From Acetivibrio mesophilus (GTDB lineage Bacteria > Bacillota > Clostridia > Acetivibrionales > Acetivibrionaceae): DNA of 64,000 bases. Below the pieces are notes generated by a model. It did no database searches, was not told where the DNA came from, and saw only the letters and a program-made list of their open reading frames with translations. Of the stretch, positions 26,594 to 35,409 are shown piece after piece; within the stretch, counting starts at the first letter, position 1, and each line of letters begins with the position of its first letter. The stretch covers positions 18,871 to 82,870 of the forward strand of contig NZ_RLII01000015.1 of NCBI RefSeq assembly GCF_004102745.1, written 5' to 3'. The translations under genes and the position numbers were made by a program.

Positions 26594-28069
26594 ATGGGGG
26601 TCAGTTTTAGAGGAAGAGAAAGTGAAGCAAGGGAAAGCAGGCTAGGCTCAGTTACAGGATATTGCGGTACATTAAGGGGGCTTTATGCCGAAACTGGCTG
26701 CGGCGGGCCTTCCGACAGGCAAAGATGCTACAGCCAGGCAAGCTTGTGCAGTGCTGCCTGCGCTTTGTCCATATTAAGCTATATTACCGATGCCGCTATA
26801 GTTCATCATTCTCCGTCAGGATGTGCTGTGACAGCTATGCAGGTCAGCAACAACAAGGATCAACTTGCAGCAAAATTAGGTCTTGATAACTCAAAGTCCT
26901 GCTATGTTTGCACCGATATGAATGAATCGGACACAGTTTTTGGAGCAACCGAAAACCTGCGTGAAGTGGTTTTGGAGACCTACAGGAGATATAAGCCCAA
27001 TGCAATTTTTGTGGCCGCTTCCTGTGTAAGCGGTGTTATCGGGGAGGATTTGGGAAGTGTTGTGGAGGATCTGAAGGAGGAGTTGGATATTCCGATAGCG
27101 CCAATCCATTGCGAGGGGTTTAAAAGCAAAATATGGGCATCGGGATTTGATGCAGCCTTTCACGCAATTTTAAATTCTATTGTTAAACCACCGGAGAAAA
27201 AGCGCAATATTGTGAATGTTATCAATTTTTTCGGTGGAGCAAGAAAGGAAATCACAGAAATATTTAAAAATCTTGGGGTTGAGCCTTTGTTTTTGCTTTC
27301 AAATACAAATATAGAGCAGCTTTCAAGACTGTCTGAATCAGTAGCCACAGTAAGCACCTGCGGAACTTTGGGGACTTACCTTGGCAACGGACTTCAGGAA
27401 AAATACGGTGTACCTTATGTGAGATCCCTTCAGCCTCATGGTATTGCAGGCTTTGAAAGCTGGCTTGTGGAACTTGCGAAAGCTTTGGGGAAGGAAGCAG
27501 AGGCCCGAGAATATTTAGCCCTCGAAAAGGAGAAGTATCTTCCGAAAATTGAGGAAGCTAAGAAAAAGCTTACAGGTCTAAGAGCAGTTATAGGCATGGG
27601 ACCGGGCTTTAACTTCAACACCACCCGTGCATTACAGGAACTGGGGATAGAGATTGTGTATTCTGCGGCATGGCATTTTGATAAGCAATATGATGATGGC
27701 TTGGCACCGGCTGCATTTAAATACTTGGTGGATCATTCACCCAATGATTATAATCTCTCTGTCAATGATCTTCAAAACCAAGAGCTTGTAAACATATTAA
27801 AAAGGGTTAAGCCCGATATTTATTTTTCCCGTCATGTAGGCTCTACTGTATGGGCAATGAAGTTGGGGATTCCGGCACTTTGTGTGTATGACGAATATGC
27901 AATATTCGGATATAGGGGCCTTCTTAATTTTGCTTATTCTATTTTGGATATAGTGACCAACAGAAGCTTTACAGAGAATCTATCTAAACGTGTTAAGCTT
28001 CCTTATACCGACTGGTGGCTAAAGCAAAATAACAGTCATTTCCTTATAGATGGAGGTGTTACGGCTTGA
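26594..28069 (+). CDS. Nitrogenase-like alpha-type subunit, D2
   Basis: 491 residues. P-cluster cysteine equivalents are Cys52 (ASLCSAAC), Cys77 (HSPSGC) and Cys144 (AASCVSGVIGED). Cys256 (STCGTLGTYLGNGLQEKYGVPY) aligns without gaps to the NifD Cys275 segment. Positions of Gln191 and His195 hold Trp and Phe, and no His matches His442 (PALCVYDEYAIFGYRG). An N-terminal GTLRGLYAETGCGGPSDRQRCYSQA stretch is unlike D1. D2 and D1 share HCEGFKSK but differ elsewhere, so they are paralogues with probably different roles. RBS GGGAG; overlaps K2 by 4 bases. Confidence 0.87.
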   Translation: MGVSFRGRESEARESRLGSVTGYCGTLRGLYAETGCGGPSDRQRCYSQASLCSAACALSILSYITDAAIVHHSPSGCAVTAMQVSNNKDQLAAKLGLDNSKSCYVCTDMNESDTVFGATENLREVVLETYRRYKPNAIFVAASCVSGVIGEDLGSVVEDLKEELDIPIAPIHCEGFKSKIWASGFDAAFHAILNSIVKPPEKKRNIVNVINFFGGARKEITEIFKNLGVEPLFLLSNTNIEQLSRLSESVATVSTCGTLGTYLGNGLQEKYGVPYVRSLQPHGIAGFESWLVELAKALGKEAEAREYLALEKEKYLPKIEEAKKKLTGLRAVIGMGPGFNFNTTRALQELGIEIVYSAAWHFDKQYDDGLAPAAFKYLVDHSPNDYNLSVNDLQNQELVNILKRVKPDIYFSRHVGSTVWAMKLGIPALCVYDEYAIFGYRGLLNFAYSILDIVTNRSFTENLSKRVKLPYTDWWLKQNNSHFLIDGGVTA

Positions 28070-29382
28070 TTAAAATATTGGATCAACCCAGATATGTTTG
28101 CGCTTTGGGTGCAATGCAGACTGTTCAAGGCATTTACAGAGGAGTTCCTGTACTGCACGCAGGACCGGGCTGCGCAGGAAAGCTGGCAGCGGGGATTGCA
28201 GGCAACAATGGAGATTCGGGATATATATCACCTCAGATTTATCCATGCTCCAACGTAACCGAGAAGGAGATAATATTCGGAGGAGAAGAGCGCCTTGCCG
28301 AAACTATTGAGAATGCACTTCGGGTGGTGGATGGAGATATTTTTGTGGTTCTCTCGGGATGCACTGCTGAAATTGTTGGAGATGATATAGCTAAGGTTTC
28401 AAGCCGTTTTGCAAATATGGAAAAACCCGTGGTGTATGTTGAAACTGCAGGATTTAAAGGGAATAACCTTGAAGGCCATGAATGGGTGATTAATGCCATA
28501 ATAGAGCAATACCTTGCCAAAAAGCCTGTTAAAGAGAAAGTGAAAGGGCTGGTTAATATCTGGGGCCCTGTCCCCTCCTATGATCCTTTCTGGGTAGGAA
28601 ACATAAGGGAGCTGGAAAAGCTTTTAATTGAGATTGGACTTACTCCCAATGCAATTTTTGGCGAGTACAGGGGAATTGAAAATATAGATAAGATTCCCCA
28701 GGCTGAGTTCAATTTGTTGGTTTCACCATGGGTTGGGCTTAAAAATGTTAAACTGCTGGAGGAAAAATTCCAGACACCTTATCTGCATTATCCAACACTT
28801 CCCATAGGCGCATTTGAAACCGGCAAGTTTCTAAGGACGGTGGGCAAGTATGCGGGAGTAGATGTTGAGGTTGTTGAGGCTGTAATTGAACGCCATGAGA
28901 AGGAGTATTATTACCATATTGAAAGAACCTCGGATGTATTTCTTGAAAATAGAACCATGTCAAGGCGTTTTTCCACTGTAACAAATGCCACCGATGCCTT
29001 GGCCATTTCCAAGTTTTTAGTGAACGATTTTGGACTTGTACCCGAGAAGCAATACATAACCGATGACACACCTGAAGAATACAGGGACAGTATCGAGAAA
29101 TATTTTACAGAGTTTGAATATGGCATAGAAGCTAAGGTAACCTTTTCAAAAGATGCCTACCGGATACATGAGGAAATCCGCAATTGCGATTACTTTGGCC
29201 CACCTTTAATTATCGGAAGTATTTTTGAAAAGAAGCTCACCAAAGAGCTTAGTGGCAACTTTCTGGCGGTATCTGTGCCCATAAAGGAAAGACTAATACT
29301 ACACAGCTCTTATGTAGGATATCATGGAGGGCTGAGACTTTTAGAAGACATTTATACCTATGTTTTAAAGCAATTTAATTAA
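28066..29382 (+). CDS. Nitrogenase-like beta-type subunit, K2
   Basis: 438 residues from a TTG overlapping the D2 stop codon, with GGAGGT upstream. P-cluster-type cysteines are Cys12 (YVCALGAMQ), Cys36 (GPGCAGK) and Cys99 (SGCTAEIVGDD). Close in layout to K1. Forms the D2K2 heterotetramer by expectation. Whether D2K2 is the catalytic pair and D1K1 a scaffold like NifEN, or both are catalytic, cannot be decided from sequence. Confidence 0.87.
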   Translation: MIKILDQPRYVCALGAMQTVQGIYRGVPVLHAGPGCAGKLAAGIAGNNGDSGYISPQIYPCSNVTEKEIIFGGEERLAETIENALRVVDGDIFVVLSGCTAEIVGDDIAKVSSRFANMEKPVVYVETAGFKGNNLEGHEWVINAIIEQYLAKKPVKEKVKGLVNIWGPVPSYDPFWVGNIRELEKLLIEIGLTPNAIFGEYRGIENIDKIPQAEFNLLVSPWVGLKNVKLLEEKFQTPYLHYPTLPIGAFETGKFLRTVGKYAGVDVEVVEAVIERHEKEYYYHIERTSDVFLENRTMSRRFSTVTNATDALAISKFLVNDFGLVPEKQYITDDTPEEYRDSIEKYFTEFEYGIEAKVTFSKDAYRIHEEIRNCDYFGPPLIIGSIFEKKLTKELSGNFLAVSVPIKERLILHSSYVGYHGGLRLLEDIYTYVLKQFN

Positions 29383-29408
29383 TATGATGAGATTAAGGAG
29401 TGAGGTAA

Positions 29409-29621
29409 ATGAGTCTAATAAGAAATAAGAAAATAGTTGCAATTATCCTTGGGGTCATAACCATTTTTATAACATTGGCGATTTTAGCAAGTTTCAGACT
29501 GCACAATATTCGTGCTATTGGTGCTGATGAACCTGAGATTCTGCATCAAGGGGAAGATGAGATTGATTTAAGCAAAATAAATATAGATGACAGTATGCCG
29601 GATTGCTGCCATGCAAAATAG
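29409..29621 (+). CDS. Small membrane-anchored protein ending in CCHAK
   Basis: 70 residues: a basic start, one strong membrane segment (IVAIILGVITIFITLAILAS), an acidic tail and a C-terminal MPDCCHAK. RBS GGAGTGAGG. It follows K2 by 26 bases and ends the nitrogenase-like operon. The exposed Cys-Cys-His could bind metal or form a disulfide. No family recognised. Confidence 0.6.
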   Translation: MSLIRNKKIVAIILGVITIFITLAILASFRLHNIRAIGADEPEILHQGEDEIDLSKINIDDSMPDCCHAK

Positions 29622-29626
29622 GGTTT

Positions 29627-29730
29627 AAACACGAGTAAACCTATAGAAATAAAAATATTTTTGTGGATAGTATTGACAAAAGAGAAATTATAGAATAAAA
29701 TTAAACCATACAAAACATATATGATTAATG
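29627..29730 (+). promoter_or_regulatory. cysK promoter with two sulfur-island motifs
   Basis: TTGACA (29673-29678), 17-bp spacer, TAAAAT (29696-29701), the same boxes and spacing as the metY promoter. Motif copies are at 29635-29654 (preceded by AAACACGA) and 29711-29730 (CAAAACATATATGATTAATG). The ~70-base leader after it has no terminator-like fold. Confidence 0.65.
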
Positions 29731-29802
29731 CGAATTAATGAAACGGCTAAAATCTTAAGAGGTCGGGAAAGAAAAGCGAATAAAATATTAGGAGGCGATT
29801 TT

Positions 29803-30738
29803 ATGTCAAAGATTGCAAAAAATTTAACCGAACTTATCGGCAACACACCCTTGTTGGAATTGTCAAATTACAACAACCAAAACGGTTTGGAAGGAAAAGT
29901 TATTGCAAAACTAGAATCCTTCAATCCGGCAAGCAGTGTTAAAGACCGGATAGGATATGCAATGATCCAGGATGCCGAAGAGAAGGGGCTTATCAATAAG
30001 GATACGGTAATTATCGAACCTACAAGCGGAAACACAGGGATTGCTCTTGCTCTTGTGGCAGCGGCAAAGGGGTATAAACTAATAATTGCTTTGCCGGAAA
30101 CCTTCAGTATTGAGAGAAGGAATTTGCTAAAAGCCCTTGGTGCCGAATTGGTTCTGACTCCCGGAAGTGAAGGGATGCCGGGAGCTATAAAGAAGGCGGA
30201 AGAATTGGCAGCACAAACCCCCAATTCCTTCATACCCCAACAATTCAAGAACCCGGCCAATCCGGAAATACACAGAAAGACTACTGCCGAAGAGATTTGG
30301 CGTGATACTGATGGAAATGTGGACATTTTTGTTGCAGGAGTTGGCACAGGAGGAACAGTCACCGGTGTGGGCGAAGCTTTAAAAGCTAAAAACCCAAATA
30401 TTAAGGTGGTTGCAGTAGAGCCCTTTGATTCACCGGTTTTATCGGGAGGTACTAAAGGACCCCACAAGATTCAGGGAATAGGAGCTGGCTTTGTTCCGGA
30501 TATATTTAATAAGGACGTAGTTGATGAGATCTTTAAGGTTAAAAATGAAGAAGCTTTTGAAACTTCCAGAAAACTTGCAAGAACGGAAGGACTCGTTGTG
30601 GGAATTTCTTCAGGAGCTGCTGCTTTTGCAGCGACGCAAATTGCTAAACGGCCGGAGAATAGAGGCAAAAATATAGTTGTTGTGCTTCCTGATACCGGCG
30701 AAAGATACCTTTCTACACCTTTATTCCAAGAAGATTAA
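29803..30738 (+). CDS. cysK: Cysteine synthase (O-acetylserine sulfhydrylase)
   Basis: 311 residues from the ATG after AGGAGGCG; an in-frame ATG 25 codons upstream has no ribosome site. PLP Lys is in [22 protein letters not shown] and [12 protein letters not shown] bind substrate and phosphate. It makes cysteine from O-acetylserine and sulfide. It sits immediately before a corrinoid methyltransferase set, which could supply sulfide by demethylating methylthiols. Confidence 0.95.
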   Translation: MSKIAKNLTELIGNTPLLELSNYNNQNGLEGKVIAKLESFNPASSVKDRIGYAMIQDAEEKGLINKDTVIIEPTSGNTGIALALVAAAKGYKLIIALPETFSIERRNLLKALGAELVLTPGSEGMPGAIKKAEELAAQTPNSFIPQQFKNPANPEIHRKTTAEEIWRDTDGNVDIFVAGVGTGGTVTGVGEALKAKNPNIKVVAVEPFDSPVLSGGTKGPHKIQGIGAGFVPDIFNKDVVDEIFKVKNEEAFETSRKLARTEGLVVGISSGAAAFAATQIAKRPENRGKNIVVVLPDTGERYLSTPLFQED

Positions 30739-30837
30739 ATTACAGGTGTTAACTCTGGAGAGAAAAGAGAAATCAATTATTTCATACAATAGTATAAATT
30801 ATGTTCATGGGAGGGTAACCTCCAAAAATAATCAGCT

Positions 30838-30865
30838 AAACACGACTAAAATGATATGTTTACTA
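30838..30865 (+). promoter_or_regulatory. Sulfur-island motif before the corrinoid operon
   Basis: AAACACGA (30838-30845) plus CTAAAATGATATGTTTACTA (30846-30865), placed just before the ribosome site. A small hairpin (GGAGG/CCTCC near 30812-30823) precedes it. Confidence 0.55.
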
Positions 30866-30882
30866 TTCTAGGAGGTTGCAAA

Positions 30883-31539
30883 ATGTCAGTAGGTAAAGAG
30901 GAGTTGTTTAAAGAGCTGTCGGATGCAGTAGTTAATATGGATGAAGATGAGACTGTCCTGCTTTCCACAAAGGTCATTGTTGACGGATATGATGCCTATG
31001 AAGCAATTGACAAAGGCCTTGCCGACGGTATGGATAGGGCGGGGAAGCTATTTGAGGAAGAGGAGTATTTCATTCCCGAGTTATTAATGTGTTCCGATGC
31101 GATGTATGCAGGATTGGATGTGCTAAAGCCCCATATAAAATTAGATAGCGAGGGTGAAAGATATAGGGTTGTAATTGGAGTTGTCGAAGGAGATACCCAT
31201 GACATCGGTAAGAACTTGGTAAAAATAATGTTGGAATCCGCAGGCTTTGAGGTTTTTGATCTTGGCAGGGACATTCCACCTATACGGTTTGTTGAAAAAG
31301 CAAAGGAAGTCAACGCTAAAATTATCGCCCTATCTACTCTGATGACTACTACCATGGATGGAATGGAGGAAGTAATTAATATATTAAATCAGCATAACAT
31401 AAGAGACCAATATAAAGTAATGGTGGGTGGAGGGCCTATTTCTCAACGGTTTGCGGATAAAATCGGGGCAGATGGATACTCGGTCAATGCTGCAGAGGCT
31501 GTGAGACTGGCAAGGAAGCTGGTTGGAGGTGCTGCCTAG
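30883..31539 (+). CDS. Corrinoid (cobalamin-binding) methyl-transfer protein
   Basis: 218 residues from the ATG after AGGAGG. An N-terminal helical cap (B12-binding_2) is followed by a Rossmann B12 domain with the base-off His motif GDTHDIGKN and later STLMTTTM and GGGPIS. It shuttles methyl groups between a substrate methyltransferase and an acceptor methyltransferase. Next to two UroD-type methyltransferases and an activator, a complete corrinoid system apart from the substrate identity. Confidence 0.93.
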   Translation: MSVGKEELFKELSDAVVNMDEDETVLLSTKVIVDGYDAYEAIDKGLADGMDRAGKLFEEEEYFIPELLMCSDAMYAGLDVLKPHIKLDSEGERYRVVIGVVEGDTHDIGKNLVKIMLESAGFEVFDLGRDIPPIRFVEKAKEVNAKIIALSTLMTTTMDGMEEVINILNQHNIRDQYKVMVGGGPISQRFADKIGADGYSVNAAEAVRLARKLVGGAA

Positions 31540-32657
31540 TGATTAAAGACCAAATGACTCCTATTGAAAGAATGGCTGCATACAATAAAGGACAGCAGAT
31601 AGATAGGCTCCCCTGTGTGCCGATTGTAGGCAACACCGCTGCGAGGGTAATAAATGCCAGAATATCAGAGCTTAGAGGTAACGGCAAATTGATCGCCAAA
31701 GCTCATGTTGTAGCCTACAAGTTGTTTGGATATGACGTCATAAGGGTTTTTACAGACTTATATGTTCAGGCGGAGGCAATGGGTGCAAAAATACATTACC
31801 CCTATGATCAAACGGCATATCTTGAAGTTCCTGCCATTGATGATATCTCAGAGATTGATTCATTAGAACCTGCAGATCCATATAAGGACGGCAATTTGCC
31901 CCATCATATTGAGGCCATGAAAATAGTAGCGGAAGAGGTGGGCAATGAAGTAACGGTAACAGGGCCTGTCACATGCCCTTTTACCAATGCGTCTTTTCTG
32001 ATAGGTGCCGAAAACCTTGTTAGACTGACCCTTAAAGATCCTGATAAAGTACATAAATTATGTGAGATATCTTTAGAAACCAATTTGAGATATGCAAAGG
32101 CAATTATTGATGCGGGATGTACACCAAGCCTCACCGATGCAATGTCTTCAAACACTGTAATAAGCCCCAAGCAATTTAAGGAATTCTCATATCCGTACTT
32201 GAAAAGATTGATTGATTATATTCATTCAAGGGGCAAAAGCGTAACTTTACACATTTGCGGAAAGACAAATAAAATATGGGAGCTGATGGCCGAAGCTGGT
32301 GCCGACTGTATAAGTATTGACAATGATGCCAACCTTCTTGAAGCAAAGCAAAAAGTGGGCCATAAAGTAAGGCTGATGGGAAATATAAAACCCTCGGAAA
32401 CTATGCTTCAAGGAACGGTCTCCGATGTAAAAAAAGCCGTTTTTGAATGCATACGTCAGGCTTATGATAGCCCAAAAGGCTATATTGTGGCTTCGGGATG
32501 CAGTCTTCCTACAGAGACGCCCTTTAGAAATATTCATGCAATGATGGATGCGGTAAGAGAAATCGGATATCCTCCCAATGAAGATGTATTTAATTACATG
32601 ATTTACAAGGGGCATTTTCCATCGCAGTATGACTCTTATTGTTCAGATTATATTTAG
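31539..32657 (+). CDS. UroD/MtaA-type corrinoid methyltransferase, 1
   Basis: 372 residues from a GTG overlapping the previous stop codon, RBS GGAGGT. A uroporphyrinogen-decarboxylase-fold methyltransferase with the zinc site HICGKT and a later ASGCSLPTETP (HxC...C), as in MtaA, MtbA and CmuA. Zn-thiolate chemistry moves methyl groups to or from thiols such as CoM, methanethiol or homocysteine. Methanogen-type CoM is not expected here, so another thiol is the likely partner. Confidence 0.85.
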   Translation: MIKDQMTPIERMAAYNKGQQIDRLPCVPIVGNTAARVINARISELRGNGKLIAKAHVVAYKLFGYDVIRVFTDLYVQAEAMGAKIHYPYDQTAYLEVPAIDDISEIDSLEPADPYKDGNLPHHIEAMKIVAEEVGNEVTVTGPVTCPFTNASFLIGAENLVRLTLKDPDKVHKLCEISLETNLRYAKAIIDAGCTPSLTDAMSSNTVISPKQFKEFSYPYLKRLIDYIHSRGKSVTLHICGKTNKIWELMAEAGADCISIDNDANLLEAKQKVGHKVRLMGNIKPSETMLQGTVSDVKKAVFECIRQAYDSPKGYIVASGCSLPTETPFRNIHAMMDAVREIGYPPNEDVFNYMIYKGHFPSQYDSYCSDYI

Positions 32658-32694
32658 AGGTTGGTGCAAGTATGTATGCTGAGAGGAGAAAGAA

Positions 32695-33762
32695 ATGAGT
32701 ATTATAAGTCCCAAGGAGAGAATACTAAGAGTTTTAAATAAGGAAAAGGTCGATCGACCGCCTGTAATTTGTCCCGGAGGCATGATGAACGCTGCGATTG
32801 TGGATGTTATGAAAAGTACCGGTCATACCCTTCCGGAAGCGCACCATGATGATAAGCTTATGGCGGAGCTTGCGAAGGATATATTTAAATATACGGGCTT
32901 TGAGAACTTTGGCATTCCCTTTTGCATGACTGTAGAAGCAGAGGTATTGGGCAGCGAAATAAACTTTGGAACATTAGCTTGTGAGCCAAAAATCGAAAAA
33001 GAAGTATTTGATTCGGTATCGGATGTAGTATATCAGGATATCGGCAAAATACTTAAGAAGGGCAGGATAGAATCTGTTATTCAAGCAGGCTACCTACTGT
33101 CTAAAAGAAATAAGGATGTGCCTGTTGTGGGGAATTTAACAGGTCCTTTGAGCACCTCTGCATCTATTGTAAATCCTATATCCTTTCTCAAGGAGCTGAG
33201 AAAAGATAGGGAAAATGCCCATCGGGTAATAAATTATGTCACGGATTTTCTGATTGAATATGCAAAACTTATGATAGATAACGGTGTGGATTTGATATCT
33301 ATAGGCGATCCCACTGCAACGGGCGAGATCTTAGGGCCGAAGATGTTTGAAGAATATGCATTAAGGTATCTAAATAAGCTGATCGATGGAATACATTCCT
33401 TTAAGGTTCCCGTAATTGTACATATTTGCGGAAATATAAATACGGTAAAACGTTTTATTCCCTATATCAAGTCTGATGCAATCAGCACGGATGCAATAAT
33501 AAACCTTCGGATATTAAAGGATGAGTTCCCTTCTCTTACAACAATGGGCAATTTAAGCACTTTTCTTCTTCAATTCGGTAACCCTGAAAAAGTCGCAGAC
33601 CAGACAGAGCGCCTGTTGAGGGATGGAATTGATATTATATCACCGGCTTGTGGCTTAAGTACGTCATCTTCAATTCACAACATACGAGCCCTGACCACAA
33701 CGGTAAAGGAGCATAGCAGTTATGGCAGAAGTAATATTTTACCCGCAAAACAAATCCATTAA
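32695..33762 (+). CDS. UroD/MtaA-type corrinoid methyltransferase, 2
   Basis: 355 residues, paralogue of the preceding enzyme. Zinc site HICGNI and C-terminal SPACGLSTSSSIHNI. RBS GAGAGGAG. Two such enzymes around one corrinoid protein fit a donor-side plus an acceptor-side methyltransferase. Its 3' end overlaps the activator gene by 41 bases in another frame. Confidence 0.85.
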   Translation: MSIISPKERILRVLNKEKVDRPPVICPGGMMNAAIVDVMKSTGHTLPEAHHDDKLMAELAKDIFKYTGFENFGIPFCMTVEAEVLGSEINFGTLACEPKIEKEVFDSVSDVVYQDIGKILKKGRIESVIQAGYLLSKRNKDVPVVGNLTGPLSTSASIVNPISFLKELRKDRENAHRVINYVTDFLIEYAKLMIDNGVDLISIGDPTATGEILGPKMFEEYALRYLNKLIDGIHSFKVPVIVHICGNINTVKRFIPYIKSDAISTDAIINLRILKDEFPSLTTMGNLSTFLLQFGNPEKVADQTERLLRDGIDIISPACGLSTSSSIHNIRALTTTVKEHSSYGRSNILPAKQIH

Positions 33763-35398
33763 TGTCAAAGAAGGGACCACTATTCTTCAGGCAGCCCGCA
33801 ATGCAGGGGTAATAATAGAATCTCCGTGTAACGGTGCGGGGACTTGCGGAAAGTGTAAAGTAAGACTGGATAGGGAATCTTTGCAGAAGGTTTTAGCCAA
33901 AGGCAAACATCATCTTTCCGAAGATGAAGAAAAACAAGGCTATGTACTGGCCTGTGAAACACAAATAATCGGAGATATCAAGGTTTATGTAAGTGAAAAT
34001 CAGCAAAACAGCACGTTGAAAATTTTAAGCAGGGGGCAGAGTTTTGATATAAGCTTGGAGCCCTTGATAAGAAAGGAATATTTCATTGAAGAAAACCTTA
34101 CCAAGGTGTTTGCCGGAAGAAACCAATTGGGGATGGAGGTTGGAGATACAAGAGAAAAAAATTATGGAGCTGTTGTTGATATAGGGACTACTACCTTGGT
34201 GGTTTCTCTTGTGAACTTAAACGACGGAACCGAAATAGGTACTTCTTCATCCTTAAATCCACAAGCTGTCCATGCCCAGGATGTATTATCAAGAATCAAG
34301 TTCTCATCAGATGCCAAAGGACTTGGGATTATGTATTCCGGTTTGATACATGAGATTAACTTTATGATTGGTGAAATAGCTTTTAGCGCAGGTATCAGTC
34401 AAAAAAATATATATGAGATTATCTTTAGCGGCAATACATGCATGATTCATTTGGCTTCAAATACCAGCCCCGAAGCCTTGGGAAAGTATCCGTATACTCC
34501 TAAAATAAATGGTGCGGCATATCTTAGTGCTTTACAACACAATATTGATATTTCACCTTTTGGAATTATATATTTGCCTCCGATTATATCGGCGTATGTA
34601 GGGGCTGACATTGTTTCCGGAGTTTTGGCATCACAGCTTCATAAGAAAAAGGGTATCACTTTATTTATTGATATAGGTACTAATGGGGAAATGGTAATAG
34701 GTCTAAACGGAAATCTTTCGGCTGCATCCACGGCGGCAGGGCCTGCCTTTGAAGGAATGAACATAACTTGTGGCATGAGGGCCGGCAAAGGTGCAATAGA
34801 GTTTTTTGAAATTGATAAGCACGGGAGTATTAATATTAAGGTTATCGGTGAAACGGAAGCGACAGGAATCTGTGGAAGTGGGCTATTGGATATAGTGGGC
34901 GAGCTTGTAGCCCATGGTGTTATTAAGAAGAATGGCAACTTCGTTGACCCGGAAAGCACAAATAATTTATACCCGGCTCTAACGGAAAGATTGGTAAAAC
35001 AGGACGGAAAGTTGACTTTCAAAATTACCGACAAGGTTTTCCTTTCTCAAAAAGATGTGAGGCAGGTTCAGCTTGCAAAGGGAGCAATAAGGGCCGGAAT
35101 TGAATTCTTGCTGGAAAACAAGGGTGTAAAAGTTACTGAGGTGGATAAAGTGCTTATTGCCGGTTCTTTTGGATATCACCTCAGGGGAAAGAGCCTTATA
35201 AATATAGGTCTTCTTCCAAAGGAGTTTGACGGGAAAATTGAATTTATCGGCAACACTTCATTGTCCGGTGCCAAAGCCTTTCTTTTGAATCGAACTTACA
35301 GAGGAAGAATGGAAGAAGCGGTTAGAAGTGTCGAGGTGTTGGAGCTGGCAAATCATAAGGATTTTGACAAGGTCTTTGTCAAATGTCTAAGTTTCTAA
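33722..35398 (+). CDS. ATP-dependent corrinoid activator (RACo/RamA-like, ASKHA with 2Fe-2S domain)
   Basis: 558 residues. The N-terminal plant-type [2Fe-2S] ferredoxin domain has CNGAGTCGKCKV and a further Cys at LACETQ. A linker leads to the DUF4445/ASKHA ATPase: DIGTTTLVVSLV, DIGTNGEMVIG, CGMRAGKGAIE, GICGSGLLD and IAGSFGYHLRG. These proteins reduce inactive Co(II) corrinoid to Co(I) with ATP. It serves the corrinoid protein encoded three genes upstream. Confidence 0.93.
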   Translation: MAEVIFYPQNKSINVKEGTTILQAARNAGVIIESPCNGAGTCGKCKVRLDRESLQKVLAKGKHHLSEDEEKQGYVLACETQIIGDIKVYVSENQQNSTLKILSRGQSFDISLEPLIRKEYFIEENLTKVFAGRNQLGMEVGDTREKNYGAVVDIGTTTLVVSLVNLNDGTEIGTSSSLNPQAVHAQDVLSRIKFSSDAKGLGIMYSGLIHEINFMIGEIAFSAGISQKNIYEIIFSGNTCMIHLASNTSPEALGKYPYTPKINGAAYLSALQHNIDISPFGIIYLPPIISAYVGADIVSGVLASQLHKKKGITLFIDIGTNGEMVIGLNGNLSAASTAAGPAFEGMNITCGMRAGKGAIEFFEIDKHGSINIKVIGETEATGICGSGLLDIVGELVAHGVIKKNGNFVDPESTNNLYPALTERLVKQDGKLTFKITDKVFLSQKDVRQVQLAKGAIRAGIEFLLENKGVKVTEVDKVLIAGSFGYHLRGKSLINIGLLPKEFDGKIEFIGNTSLSGAKAFLLNRTYRGRMEEAVRSVEVLELANHKDFDKVFVKCLSF

Positions 35399-35409
35399 GG
35401 GGAGATAAT

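Noticed and set aside
21529..29382. A nitrogen-fixation (nif) operon
   Set aside because: NifH, NifB and component-1-like genes are present, but His442, Gln191 and His195 equivalents are absent in both D proteins, there are no nifE/N/V or molybdate genes nearby, and the neighbours are sulfur genes.
29728..29802. Longer cysK with 25 extra N-terminal residues
   Set aside because: The extra segment lies in the promoter leader with no ribosome site; AGGAGGCG precedes the ATG at 29803.
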